From assembly GCA_964584495.1 (NCBI GenBank), contig CAZPAH010000019.1:1-32572 (forward strand): a DNA stretch of 32,572 nucleotides, written 5' to 3'. The position numbers were made by a program, and so were the translations under genes. The notes under the pieces were generated by a model. That model did not search any database, was not told the origin of the DNA, and saw only the letters and a program-made list of their open reading frames with translations. Within the stretch, counting starts at the first letter, position 1. Every line of letters begins with the position of its first letter. Origin of the DNA: CAZPAH01 sp964584495. GTDB taxonomy: Bacteria > Krumholzibacteriota > Krumholzibacteriia > Krumholzibacteriales > Krumholzibacteriaceae. This document shows, piece by piece, positions 1 through 8,651 of the stretch.

Positions 1-261
1 GATGTCGGCGGAAGGGACGTCCTGATCGTGGACGAGATAGTCGATACGGGCCGCACCCTGTCCCAGCTGATCGAAACACTCGACAGCAGCAGGATCAAAA
101 GCCTCCGGGTCTGCACCCTCCTCGACAAACCCTCGGCCAGGGAGCTCGAGGTGCCGATCCATTATACCGGGTTCGAGATCCCCGATGTTTTCGTCGTCGG
201 TTACGGACTGGATTACCGGGAACGGTTCAGGAACCTTCCCTTCATAGCGGAACTCTCGTAG
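1..261 (+). CDS. hpt: Hypoxanthine phosphoribosyltransferase, 3' part only
   Basis: The reading frame is open from base 1 and ends with TAG at 259-261, so the gene begins outside the window. The first visible residues carry the PRPP-binding motif of type I phosphoribosyltransferases (VLIVDEIVDTGRTL), followed by the family's C-terminal strands (VCTLLDKPSAR, PDVFVVGYGLDY, RNLPFIAEL). The enzyme salvages hypoxanthine and guanine to IMP and GMP using PRPP in the cytoplasm. Its place just before ftsH is a widespread bacterial arrangement. A GTG at 28 is an internal valine, not the start. The family is clear; specificity for hypoxanthine over other purines is inferred. Confidence 0.93.
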   Translation, partial: DVGGRDVLIVDEIVDTGRTLSQLIETLDSSRIKSLRVCTLLDKPSARELEVPIHYTGFEIPDVFVVGYGLDYRERFRNLPFIAELS

Positions 262-322
262 CGAGAGGAACTGCTATTCATAATGGACAAACTTTCGATG
301 ATTGTATATCTTGCAAGAGGAA

Positions 323-341
323 TAAACCGCCCGGCGGTTTA
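323..341. other. Inverted repeat between hpt and ftsH
   Basis: A 9-bp perfect inverted repeat (TAAACCGCC / GGCGGTTTA) is separated by one base. It could end hpt transcription or be a processing hairpin, but no T-run follows on either strand, so it is not a convincing intrinsic terminator. The rest of the 152-nt gap shows no strong promoter. Confidence 0.35.
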
Positions 342-413
342 AATCCTCCGGATAATTGAAAAGAAGCGGACATTTTATTTTTCCGTCTCGAGAAACGGAG
401 CACATTTTTAATT

Positions 414-2609
414 ATGGGTATGGACAGAAAAATCGATAAGAAAGACAAGAAATCCACCCCCCCCAAGAATTGGGTGCCTCCGGGAGCCCCCGGGCAGCAG
501 AAACCGTCGAGATCGATGGCCCTTTGGGTCATGGTGGTGATACTTTTCATCCTCGCTTACCTCCTCTTCAACTCCAGCCGCGACAGGGAATGGCCCATCA
601 ACTATTCCCAGTTCATCGCGGAGATCGATAACGGCAATATCGCGAGCGTGAAGATCAAGGGACTTGAGGTGCGTGGGAAGCTCGTTAACCCGATCGTCAT
701 TCCCACGGGGGGCGAGGGAACATCGATAACCAGCTTCAAGGTGATTCTTCCGGCCGAGGACAAGGATCTACCCGAGCGAATCTGGTCGGTCAACAAGGAC
801 ACGAAGGTCGAGGCCGAATACCCAGGCAGCAGCGTCTGGGTGAAGGCGCTGGCCACGGCCCTGCCCCTCATCGCGCTGCTGGTGCTGTGGGTGATACTGA
901 TGCGGCAGATGCAGGCGGGAGGGAACAAGGCGTTCTCCTTCGGCAAGAGCAAGGCGAAGATGATGGGGGGAAACAAGCCCAAGGTCACGTTCAACGATGT
1001 GGCGGGGGCGGACGAGGCCAAGGAAGAGCTCAGAGAGATCATCGAATTTCTCGAGGATCCGAAGAAATTCCAGAGGCTCGGCGGCAGGATACCAAAGGGC
1101 GTGATCCTTCTCGGACCCCCCGGGACGGGCAAGACCCTGCTGGCCAGAGCCGTCGCCGGCGAAGCCGGGGTGCCGTTCTTCAGCATGAGCGGGTCGGATT
1201 TCGTGGAGATGTTCGTGGGCGTCGGCGCCAGCCGGGTCCGCGACCTGTTCGACAAAGGTAAAAAGCATGCCCCCTGCATTCTCTTCATCGACGAGCTCGA
1301 CGCTGTGGGACGTCACAGGGGAGCCGGTCTCGGAGGGGGACACGACGAGAGGGAACAGACTTTGAACCAGCTTCTCGTCGAGATGGACGGATTCGAGACG
1401 AACGAGGGGGTCATTCTTCTGGCGGCGACGAACCGCCCGGACGTGCTCGATCCCGCCCTCCTCAGGCCGGGCAGGTTCGACAGAAGGGTGATCGTGGACA
1501 TGCCCGACATCAAGGGCCGCATCGGGATTCTCAAGGTGCACACGCGGAATATACCCCTTGCCGACGATGTCGATCTCGAGATCCTCGCCCGGGGAACACC
1601 CGGCATGTCGGGTGCCGATCTGGCGAACACCGTCAACGAGGCCGCCCTGCTGGCGGCCCGGCTCAATAAGAACAAGGTGGAGATGGAGGACTTCGAGGAA
1701 GCGAAGGACAAGGTCCGGCTTGGACCGGAGAGAAAAAGCCGCGTGATGAAGGAGGATTCCAGAAGGGTCTCGGCTTATCACGAGGCCGGTCACGCCGTCG
1801 TGGGCTCCTATTTGGAAAATGCCGATCCCCTGCACAAGGTTACGATCATCCCCCGGGGAAGGGCCGGCGGGCTGACATACTTCCTGCCGGATGACGACAG
1901 GCTCTTCTATTCCCGGGAGTACCTGCTCGATCTCGTCTCGATGTCGCTGGGAGGACGGGCCGCCGAGGAGCTGATACTCGGAAGGGTCGGAAGCGGCGCC
2001 CAGAACGATATAAAAAACGCCTCGACTATAGTCCGTAAGATGGTCACCCAGTGGGGAATGAGCGAAAAGCTGGGCCCGATCTGTTTCGGCGACCACGAGG
2101 AGCAGATCTTCCTGGGAAGGGAGCTCGCAACGAGGAAGGACTACAGCGAGCAGACGGCGATCGAGATCGACAAGGAAGTCAGGAAAATCATACTGGAATG
2201 CCAGAAGAAAGCCAAAAGTATACTCATAGAGCATATGGATCAGCTCCACAAGGTCGCCGAGGCGCTCCTCGAGAGGGAGTCGCTAGATGCTGAGGATGTC
2301 AAGATTCTCCTCAACAATGGAACGCTGCCTCCCCGCAAGAAGAATATCCATGCCGAAACAGAGCGCACCGATGCCAAGGAAACCGCTGGGGCGGAGCCGA
2401 AAGTGGAAAACGGCGGGCGGGCGGCGGATCGGCCAGCCGAGGGCGATCCGGAGGAGGGGTATCGGAACATCGACGATCCCGACGAGGATGTTCCCGGTCC
2501 GGAAGAAGCGGTCGGGAACGATCCGGACGCGGATAATCGAGAGGAGGATGATTCGACCGCCGGGAGCTCGAAGGCCGGCGATCCGGAAGCCGAGGATAAG
2601 ACCTCTTAA
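414..2609 (+). CDS. ftsH: ATP-dependent zinc metalloprotease FtsH
   Basis: FtsH is a hexameric membrane AAA+ protease that degrades misfolded membrane proteins and short-lived regulators. A basic N-terminus is followed by TM1 (about 35-53), an extracytoplasmic domain and TM2 (about 141-163). The AAA module has Walker A GPPGTGKT (234-241), Walker B with the variant FIDELDAVG (291-299), and the second region of homology ending in RPGRFDRR (351-358). The protease domain has HEAGH (456-460) and the third zinc ligand in NDIKNAS (near 532). The enzyme therefore looks intact. At 731 aa it is about 80-100 residues longer than usual: from about 645 it carries a tail rich in Asp, Glu, Gly and Pro, probably disordered. 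A GGAG lies about 13 nt before the first ATG. folP follows after 45 nt. Confidence 0.97.
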   Translation: MGMDRKIDKKDKKSTPPKNWVPPGAPGQQKPSRSMALWVMVVILFILAYLLFNSSRDREWPINYSQFIAEIDNGNIASVKIKGLEVRGKLVNPIVIPTGGEGTSITSFKVILPAEDKDLPERIWSVNKDTKVEAEYPGSSVWVKALATALPLIALLVLWVILMRQMQAGGNKAFSFGKSKAKMMGGNKPKVTFNDVAGADEAKEELREIIEFLEDPKKFQRLGGRIPKGVILLGPPGTGKTLLARAVAGEAGVPFFSMSGSDFVEMFVGVGASRVRDLFDKGKKHAPCILFIDELDAVGRHRGAGLGGGHDEREQTLNQLLVEMDGFETNEGVILLAATNRPDVLDPALLRPGRFDRRVIVDMPDIKGRIGILKVHTRNIPLADDVDLEILARGTPGMSGADLANTVNEAALLAARLNKNKVEMEDFEEAKDKVRLGPERKSRVMKEDSRRVSAYHEAGHAVVGSYLENADPLHKVTIIPRGRAGGLTYFLPDDDRLFYSREYLLDLVSMSLGGRAAEELILGRVGSGAQNDIKNASTIVRKMVTQWGMSEKLGPICFGDHEEQIFLGRELATRKDYSEQTAIEIDKEVRKIILECQKKAKSILIEHMDQLHKVAEALLERESLDAEDVKILLNNGTLPPRKKNIHAETERTDAKETAGAEPKVENGGRAADRPAEGDPEEGYRNIDDPDEDVPGPEEAVGNDPDADNREEDDSTAGSSKAGDPEAEDKTS

Positions 2610-2654
2610 CCGTCGCCTGGAAAACCTGTCCGAAGCAATACGGCTTTTCGATCT

Positions 2655-3869
2655 ATGCGCTATTCTGCACACCTGATCAGCACCAGAGATGCCGGCAGGC
2701 TCGAGAACGACCTCGCCTCTGCCGGCGTCTCCCCCGAGGGTATCGATATCCTTCTTCAGAAGGTCGAGAACATCATCGTCCGTGTCGATTCGGTCCCCGC
2801 CGCGGCCGCCAATATCGTCAAACAGCAACTTCTCTCCCTAGGAGGCGACGCCGCCGTCCACAGGGATGTCATCACTGGACGCCCCGTCGACTCGACCGTT
2901 TTCCTGATTGCCGACAGGAGAAGGCTGGCCGCGCTGTCGCGAAAGCTGGCGGGGCAGCCGTTCGGCCTGGAGTCGCTCGGATCGCGCATAATCGATCTCA
3001 TTCGTCTGAGGGACAATCCTCCTTCCATCGTTTCCCTGCCCGAGGGCGCGATGGACCTCTCCGAAAAACCGTTGATAATGGGTATAATAAACGTGACCCC
3101 GGACAGCTTCAGCGACGGAGGGAAATACATCGATCCGATCCTGGCGAGCGACAGGGCGATGGAGATGGTGGAAAACGGCGCCTCGATAATCGACATAGGC
3201 GGCGAATCGACGAGGCCCGGGTCGGCGGAGATCGACGACCGGGAAGAGCTGAAAAGGATTGTCCCGGTCCTGGAGAGGCTCGCCGGGAAGATCGATGTAC
3301 CGATCTCGATCGATACCCGCAAGGCGTCCGTAGCGAAGGAAGCGATCGATTGCTGCGCCTCGATAATCAACGATATCAGCGCCCTGCGGTCGGACCCGGG
3401 CATGATAGATGTGGCCCTCCGGAGCGGAGCGGCCGTGGTATTGATGCACATGCAGGGAACTCCGGAGAACATGCAGAAAGCGCCCCACTACGACGACGCG
3501 GTGAAAGAGATCATCGAATGGCTGGAGGGCGCGACGGAAGATCTCGTTTCAAAGGGGCTGCGGAGGGATAAAATAATCGTTGACCCGGGAATAGGTTTCG
3601 GGAAAAGATTGGAGCACAACCTCGAGATCATTGACCGTATAGACGATTTTCACGATATAGGATACCCGCTTCTCATCGGCTACTCGCGAAAATCGTTTCT
3701 CGGCAAGATCACGGGGCGGGAGGCGGGAGAGAGGCTACCGGCCGGATTGGCGGCCCTCGGCAAGTGCCTAGTTGGAGGAGTTCAGATAATTAGAACTCAC
3801 GATGTCGGGGAAACGGCGGATTTCATCAAGACCTGGACGGCGATAGAACGAAGGAGTAGCGGCGCTTGA
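2655..3869 (+). CDS. folP: Dihydropteroate synthase with N-terminal extension
   Basis: This enzyme condenses p-aminobenzoate with dihydropterin pyrophosphate in folate synthesis. The pterin-binding TIM barrel begins near residue 138 with the signature IMGIINVTPDSFSDGG, followed by IDIGGESTRPG, ISIDTRKASV, NDISALR, LMHMQGTP, VDPGIGFGKR and LIGYSRKSFLG, which together cover the expected substrate loops. The roughly 135 residues before the barrel are extra compared with short DHPS enzymes; they look like a small alpha/beta domain and match no domain I can name. No good SD precedes the ATG at 2655. The stop overlaps the cdaA start by 4 nt, suggesting translational coupling. Confidence 0.95.
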   Translation: MRYSAHLISTRDAGRLENDLASAGVSPEGIDILLQKVENIIVRVDSVPAAAANIVKQQLLSLGGDAAVHRDVITGRPVDSTVFLIADRRRLAALSRKLAGQPFGLESLGSRIIDLIRLRDNPPSIVSLPEGAMDLSEKPLIMGIINVTPDSFSDGGKYIDPILASDRAMEMVENGASIIDIGGESTRPGSAEIDDREELKRIVPVLERLAGKIDVPISIDTRKASVAKEAIDCCASIINDISALRSDPGMIDVALRSGAAVVLMHMQGTPENMQKAPHYDDAVKEIIEWLEGATEDLVSKGLRRDKIIVDPGIGFGKRLEHNLEIIDRIDDFHDIGYPLLIGYSRKSFLGKITGREAGERLPAGLAALGKCLVGGVQIIRTHDVGETADFIKTWTAIERRSSGA

Positions 3870-4642
3870 ACTCTTTCCAGTTCAACCTCACCATAGATGT
3901 CCTCGATGTGATTATCGTAGCGTTCCTGTTCTACAGGCTCTTTCTTCTTATCAAGGGAACGCGAGCAACACAGATGTTCATCGGCCTGTTCCTTCTGATC
4001 CTGCTTTCCTTCATAGCTCAGTGGCTCAACCTTAACGCGCTCAACTGGATATTGAGCAGCCTGAAAACGGTCTGGGTGATAGCGTTCGTGATCCTCTTCC
4101 AGCCCGAGCTGCGTAAGGCCCTCACCCAACTGGGACAGAACCGGATCCTGGGATTGTTCCTGAAGGTGGAGGAATCGGGAACGGTGAGCGAGATCCTCAA
4201 GGCATGCCAGCAGCTTACCCAGAAAGGCCTCGGGGCGATCATCGTGATCGAACAGGATGTGGGCCTGAGAAACTATATCGAGACGGGAACACCCCTCGAT
4301 GCGCGGGTCACGGCCGATCTGCTGGTCACGATATTCACTCCTCCGAGCCCCCTGCACGACGGCGCCGTGGTGATAGAGAAGAACAGGATCGTCGCCGCCG
4401 GCTGCATCCTGCCGCTTTCCCAGAATCCCAGGCTCGGCCGCTCGCTCGGCACCAGGCACAGGGCTGGCCTGGGGCTTTCCGAGGAAACCGACTCGATAGT
4501 CATCATCGTGAGCGAGGAAACCAAGATGATATCCCTGGCTCTCGGCGGCAAGCTCAAACGCAAGCTCGATATCAACGCCCTTCGAAACAACCTCGTCGGC
4601 ATAATCGGGATAAAATCGGAAGAAAAGGTGACTATAGGATGA
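3866..4642 (+). CDS. cdaA: Diadenylate cyclase CdaA (DacA), membrane-bound
   Basis: CdaA makes c-di-AMP from two ATP; the messenger commonly controls potassium and osmolyte transport and cell-wall balance. Three hydrophobic segments (about 9-29, 35-53, 66-80) are followed by a DAC domain with both catalytic motifs intact: DGA (165-167, in LHDGAVVI) and RHR (197-199, in GTRHRAGLGL). The length of 258 aa is typical. The start is TTG at 3866, overlapping the folP stop as TTGA and preceded by AAGGAG at about 3851, so translation is probably coupled. A cdaR (YbbR-domain) gene often follows cdaA, but here the next gene is convergent and unrelated. Confidence 0.95.
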   Translation: MNSFQFNLTIDVLDVIIVAFLFYRLFLLIKGTRATQMFIGLFLLILLSFIAQWLNLNALNWILSSLKTVWVIAFVILFQPELRKALTQLGQNRILGLFLKVEESGTVSEILKACQQLTQKGLGAIIVIEQDVGLRNYIETGTPLDARVTADLLVTIFTPPSPLHDGAVVIEKNRIVAAGCILPLSQNPRLGRSLGTRHRAGLGLSEETDSIVIIVSEETKMISLALGGKLKRKLDINALRNNLVGIIGIKSEEKVTIG

Positions 4643-4667
4643 GCCGGCCGCGAGCGGCGGCTCATCC
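4637..4667 (+). terminator. Strong hairpin spanning the cdaA stop codon
   Basis: A 10-bp perfect stem (GGATGAGCCG / CGGCTCATCC) encloses an 11-nt loop that can itself pair CCG with CGG. The stem includes the TGA stop of cdaA. No T-run follows, so it may be a Rho-independent-like 3' end, an RNA stabiliser or a pause site. Promoters or small genes are not evident in the rest of the 324-nt convergent gap, apart from the opposite-strand terminator at 4901-4930. Confidence 0.45.
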
Positions 4668-4900
4668 CTCTTCACATCCACATCATACCCTGCCGTCGCT
4701 CCCGGCCCCGTATATCGGCTACGCCGTGCTATCTCCCCCGTCACTGCAAAGAGAGTGCCGGTCCGAGCGAGACTTCCGAAACTAGGCCTTCCTGCTTGTT
4801 TACATTGGGTTAAAGGATTCGGTCGGATGGGCCGCGCCCTTATCGAGGGCCGAAGCGTAAACTTCCGGTCCAGCCCACCCCGGCCTGATTTCCGGTATCT

Positions 4901-4930
4901 AAAAAAATGGAAAGGGATAATGCCCTTTCC
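4901..4930 (-). terminator. Intrinsic terminator of the signalling operon
   Basis: Read on the minus strand, an 8-bp perfect stem (GGAAAGGG / CCCTTTCC) with a 6-nt loop is followed by A and seven T. It lies 37 nt past the stop of the last signalling gene, the expected place for its Rho-independent terminator. Confidence 0.85.
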
Positions 4931-4966
4931 AGCTTCGATCGATCCCGTTTACACCGCAAACCGGGG

Positions 4967-6505
4967 TTACTCCTTGATCCTTCCCTTTTCCATCAGCGCG
5001 ACCAGCACTTCGACGATATCCTGGTCGAACTTGTCTTTTTTAATCCGGAGCTGGTTGATCGCCTGCTTGTACGAGTACGCCTTGCGGTAAGGCCTGTCGC
5101 TGGTCATTGCATCGAAGCTGTCGGCAACGGCCACTATTCTAGCTCCCAGGGAGATTTCCTCTCCCTTGAGGCCGTCCGGGTATCCCTTGCCGTCGAGGCG
5201 TTCGTGATGATGCCGCACCAGATCGCAGGCCGATTCCAGAAATTTCATGTTCTTTATTATATTGGCGCCCACTTCGGGGTGGCTCCTGACGATTTCCCAC
5301 TCGTTATCGGTCAACTCACCGGGTTTGTTCAATATATTCTCGTACACTCCAAGCTTGCCTATATCGTGGAGGGCGGCCCCGAAGCTGACCGTCTCCCTCA
5401 TTTTCTTGTCGAGCTGCATCTCATCGGCCAGCATGCGCGCGTACCGTCCCACCCTCTCCGTATGACCCCTTGTATAGGAATCTTTCGCCTCGATCGTCGA
5501 TACGAGGACCTTGATCGTCGAGAGATAGGTGGACTGAAGTTCGGAATACAACCTCGCGTTCTCGAATCCGGTCGCTGCCGAGGTGCATATGGACCTTATC
5601 AGGTCGATTCCATTCGCATTGAATTCCATGTCGTTGATCTTTTTCCCCAGGAAAACGATTCCGGTGAGATTCGATTTGACAATCAGCGGGTAGCAGTGGC
5701 TGAATCCGAGATCTACCATGAACTTTCCCTCTTTAGCGGTATCCTCGATCAGATCGCCGTTCGTCAGATCCAGCACCTCCGGATTTTCGACCATGAATTT
5801 CGCCAGGTCGGTCCAGCGCGACAACCTCACCGTCTTCAGAATAGATTCCCTCACCCCTCTTCCTCCGACGAAAGAGAGATAATCGTCCGCTTCGGCTCCC
5901 ACGGCAAATAGGGAGACGGCGCTGATCCCGAGCTGACCTATAAGGGTAAGGAAGAAAATATTCATCAGCTCGTCGGGATCCTGGAGCCTGTTGAGATCCT
6001 GGCTGAGATCGAAAAGCGTCCGCATTTCGAGAATCTTCTTCTTCAATTCCCTGTTGATATTCTTGTAGTCCTCCTGGCCTTTCTGGAGCTCGTCCTCGAG
6101 AAGCTCGTTCTGCTCGCGCAGGTTCTTTCTGCCGCTGGCCTGGGAAAGAAAGTTATCGACCTTGGCCAGGACCTCCTTGACCGAGAAAGGCTTCTTTATG
6201 TAATCCTGCGCCCCCGATTTGAAACCCTCCAGCATCGTATCGGGGATGGCGTTACCCGATATCATGATCACAGGAACATCCCTGTGGACATCCCTCGCAC
6301 GAATCTCGTCACAGACCTTGAATCCGTCCTTCTTGGGAAGCAGTACATCTAGTATGACAAGGTCGGGCTTGAAGCGGTCGTACTTCTCCAGCGCGTCTTC
6401 CCCGTCATAGGCGGACTCCGTTCCATATCCCCTGTTCCTGAGAGATTCGGTGATTATCTCGATGACGTTCAGATCGTCGTCCACAATCAGGACGTTGCCC
6501 TTCAC
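4967..6505 (-). CDS. Response regulator: REC-GAF-HD-GYP, catalytically intact
   Basis: HD-GYP proteins hydrolyse cyclic dinucleotides, usually c-di-GMP. The receiver domain (1-120) has the acidic pair DD (9-10), phosphoacceptor Asp53 (LVILDVLLPKKDG) and Lys105 (KKPF). A coiled coil (about 125-165) leads to a GAF-like domain (about 165-320). The HD-GYP domain (about 328-505) keeps all the usual ligands: His348 (RGHTERV), His380-Asp381 with Lys384 (HDIGK), His409, His433-His434, GYP (441-443) and Asp462. The start is GTG at 6505. It lies 14 nt after the upstream pseudo-HD-GYP gene and is its paralog across GAF and HD-GYP. As the only intact enzyme in the operon, it is the likely output. Which phosphodonor acts on it is unknown. 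Confidence 0.93.
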   Translation of the reverse strand: MKGNVLIVDDDLNVIEIITESLRNRGYGTESAYDGEDALEKYDRFKPDLVILDVLLPKKDGFKVCDEIRARDVHRDVPVIMISGNAIPDTMLEGFKSGAQDYIKKPFSVKEVLAKVDNFLSQASGRKNLREQNELLEDELQKGQEDYKNINRELKKKILEMRTLFDLSQDLNRLQDPDELMNIFFLTLIGQLGISAVSLFAVGAEADDYLSFVGGRGVRESILKTVRLSRWTDLAKFMVENPEVLDLTNGDLIEDTAKEGKFMVDLGFSHCYPLIVKSNLTGIVFLGKKINDMEFNANGIDLIRSICTSAATGFENARLYSELQSTYLSTIKVLVSTIEAKDSYTRGHTERVGRYARMLADEMQLDKKMRETVSFGAALHDIGKLGVYENILNKPGELTDNEWEIVRSHPEVGANIIKNMKFLESACDLVRHHHERLDGKGYPDGLKGEEISLGARIVAVADSFDAMTSDRPYRKAYSYKQAINQLRIKKDKFDQDIVEVLVALMEKGRIKE

Positions 6506-6519
6506 AATTCACCCATCCT

Positions 6520-8325
6520 TCATGACACTGGGACACCGGGACGAATCGACTTTGCGATTTCCTTTTCGATTATTTTCGCGAAAGAGGCGGCGACTTCCCT
6601 GTCGTAGCGAAGACCGTAATTCTCTTTCAGCGTCTCAAGAGCTTCCTTCTCGGAAAGCGCGGCCCTGTTGGGCCTTTCGTGTATCATCGCCGCATAGCTT
6701 TCGACGACCGAGATGATTCTCGCGCCGAGAGGAATCTCCTTGCCCCTCATGCCCCTGGGATAACCTTCGCCGTTGAACCTTTCATGATGGCTCATCACGA
6801 TCTCGACGACATGGTTGTTGAACTTCATCCTGCGGAGCATCTCCGCCCCGTCCTCGGGATGTTTCTTGATGATTCCCCATTCTTCCTTGGTAAGTTCCCG
6901 GGGGCTGCGGAGAATCAGGTCGCTGACCTTTACCATACCTATATCTCTAAGGACCGTTCCGTAAATCAAGTCCTTGAAATGCTCGTCCGAATAATTGAGA
7001 TCCTTGGCCACCATGCCGACATATCTCGAGACAAATTCCGAAGTGCCCTTAAGGAGGGTGTTTTCCTCGATCAGCGATATCAGGGTCTTCACGATTCCGA
7101 GGGTTCTTTCGTGCTCGTGCTCGAGCATCACGGCGTTCTGGTAAGCACCCTTGGCTACGTTTACCAGGATCTTCATGAATTCGAAATCTTCCTTCTTCAT
7201 TCCCCTTCCGGTTATCCTTTTACCCAATGTGACAAAGCCGAAAGGGCCGTCCTTGCCGTTGAACGGGCAAACATACTCGAATCCGGCCTTCCTGAGGCCG
7301 GCCAGGCTTTCGCCTTCAAGGGCGAAATCCTCCAGGGCCACCACATCGATATCGTCAGCGCCTCCCTTGTAGCCGCCGGTCAGTTTTACAATGCCCAGAT
7401 TGTCCGAATCGAGCCCCTTGGATAGAACCGGCTCGAAGAACTCTTCCTTTTTCTCATAAAAGGCGGCCGACTCCACCCCGCCCTGCGCAATCGACGTCAG
7501 AAGAAAGATATCCAGCAGTTTTTTCCTGTCCTTGATGGAATTGAAATCTTCACTGATAGAGAAGAGCGTTTTAAGCTCCAGTATCCTTCGCTTGAGCTTC
7601 CTGTTGATATCGCCGCCGTTCGTTTCGTTTTCACCCGCGTCACCGTTTTTTTCATCGAAGGGGGAAACGGGCGCTTCGATCCAGTCCGGCGGATTACTGC
7701 CGTCCTGCCGGGGACTTTCGAATATTTCCGATATTATACCTGTCGTCTGAATATCTTCGGCCGTTTCAGACTGTTTTTCCTCCGGAGCGTTTTCCCCGGC
7801 GACCTCCGCCTCGCCCGACCCTTCACCACCGTCGTAAGCCATGAGGATTATTTCCTGATCTCCAGATATTCCCTCTTTCCGCGGCTGCCTTTCCGGCATA
7901 TCTTCCGCCGCATCTTGCATATCCGAATTCTCTATTTGAATATCCCCCGTTACGGAAGAGATATCCTGCGCGCTTTTCATCGATTCCGGCTCGTTCAACG
8001 CCTCATCGAGGGTCTTATATGCGGAAATGCGTGTTTCTTCGTCCCGCAGAAAATCGAGGACGACGTCTCTTGTCACGACAAACCTGATGCTGCCTCCCTT
8101 GCCTTCGAATGTCCCGACGAATTTCCTGAGGAGCTTGGCGACTCCGCCTCCCAATGAAGTCAATTCGGAAAAGTCAAAAACGACCCTCTGGAAGTTTCTC
8201 TTGAGACATTCATCGATCAACTGCTCGACCTTAACGTTTTCATGAAAGCCGAGCTTGCCGGCGATACGGAATACGGCTGTATCGGGTCCTCCGATTTCCA
8301 ACCTTTCAAACCTGGTCTTCTGCAT
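6520..8325 (-). CDS. STAS-GAF-HD-GYP protein with degenerate HD site
   Basis: Residues 5-110 look like a STAS (anti-anti-sigma) domain, with the core strand RVVFDFSELTSLGGGVAKLL; the usual DSSG phospho-serine motif is not preserved in my alignment. An acidic, probably disordered linker (112-240) leads to a coiled coil, a GAF-like domain (about 250-405) and an HD-GYP domain (about 408-590). Compared with the neighbour downstream, the enzyme residues are lost: His348 becomes Thr428, the HD pair becomes Arg460-Asp461, the following Lys becomes Met464, and Asp462 becomes Glu542. His489, His513-His514 and GYP (521-523) remain. This predicts a pseudophosphodiesterase acting by binding. ATG at 8325 follows GGGAG. 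The STAS call is moderately sure; the GAF and HD-GYP calls are strong. Confidence 0.88.
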   Translation of the reverse strand: MQKTRFERLEIGGPDTAVFRIAGKLGFHENVKVEQLIDECLKRNFQRVVFDFSELTSLGGGVAKLLRKFVGTFEGKGGSIRFVVTRDVVLDFLRDEETRISAYKTLDEALNEPESMKSAQDISSVTGDIQIENSDMQDAAEDMPERQPRKEGISGDQEIILMAYDGGEGSGEAEVAGENAPEEKQSETAEDIQTTGIISEIFESPRQDGSNPPDWIEAPVSPFDEKNGDAGENETNGGDINRKLKRRILELKTLFSISEDFNSIKDRKKLLDIFLLTSIAQGGVESAAFYEKKEEFFEPVLSKGLDSDNLGIVKLTGGYKGGADDIDVVALEDFALEGESLAGLRKAGFEYVCPFNGKDGPFGFVTLGKRITGRGMKKEDFEFMKILVNVAKGAYQNAVMLEHEHERTLGIVKTLISLIEENTLLKGTSEFVSRYVGMVAKDLNYSDEHFKDLIYGTVLRDIGMVKVSDLILRSPRELTKEEWGIIKKHPEDGAEMLRRMKFNNHVVEIVMSHHERFNGEGYPRGMRGKEIPLGARIISVVESYAAMIHERPNRAALSEKEALETLKENYGLRYDREVAASFAKIIEKEIAKSIRPGVPVS

Positions 8326-8348
8326 TGAATTACTCCCGGTCGCCTATC

Positions 8349-8588
8349 CTACTCCACGTAACCGGCGACTTCCTCCTGCGCAAGCCACCTGTCCAGCACG
8401 CTTCTCAAAAAACGCCACTCACTGCCGACCTTCTTGGCCGGAATCTTTTTTTCTTTTGCCAGACGACACACCGTTTTCACGTGCATTTTGAGGTACTCCG
8501 CCGCTTCAACCGAAGTCATAACCTCGCTGGCGTCGTCATGCCCACCGATGATGATGCTGCCGTAATCGCTCTGATGTTGTTTTACCAT
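8349..8588 (-). CDS. Excisionase-type helix-turn-helix DNA-binding protein
   Basis: This 79-aa protein has a winged HTH of the MerR/excisionase (HTH_17) type: MTSVEAAEYLKMHVKTVCRL, then KEKKIPAKKVGSEWRF and LDRWLAQ. Such domains bind DNA and are usual in excisionases and small regulators such as BldC. About 23 extra residues precede the domain. GAGAGG precedes the ATG at 8588; the internal ATG at the domain start is a possible alternative. It lies 63 nt after the CheA-like gene and 23 nt before the STAS-HD-GYP gene, same strand. No recombinase or attachment site is visible, so a regulatory role is more likely than excision. Confidence 0.85.
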   Translation of the reverse strand: MVKQHQSDYGSIIIGGHDDASEVMTSVEAAEYLKMHVKTVCRLAKEKKIPAKKVGSEWRFLRSVLDRWLAQEEVAGYVE

Positions 8589-8651
8589 GACAACCTCTCT
8601 GTGCTTGATGTTTTGGCCCCACCCTCAAGAGTGAAACCAGACCACCCGTAT

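Noticed and set aside
288..312. Possible sigma-70 promoter before ftsH (TGGACA and TATATC)
   Set aside because: The spacing is only about 15 nt and ftsH may be transcribed from upstream of hpt.
4907..5911. Long plus-strand frame of 334 aa opposite the REC-HD-GYP gene
   Set aside because: It mirrors the codon periodicity of a gene with clear REC and HD-GYP motifs on the other strand and shows no family motif.
8349..8588. Possible mobile-element excisionase
   Set aside because: No integrase, attachment site, direct repeats or phage genes nearby, and the gene is embedded in a signalling operon.
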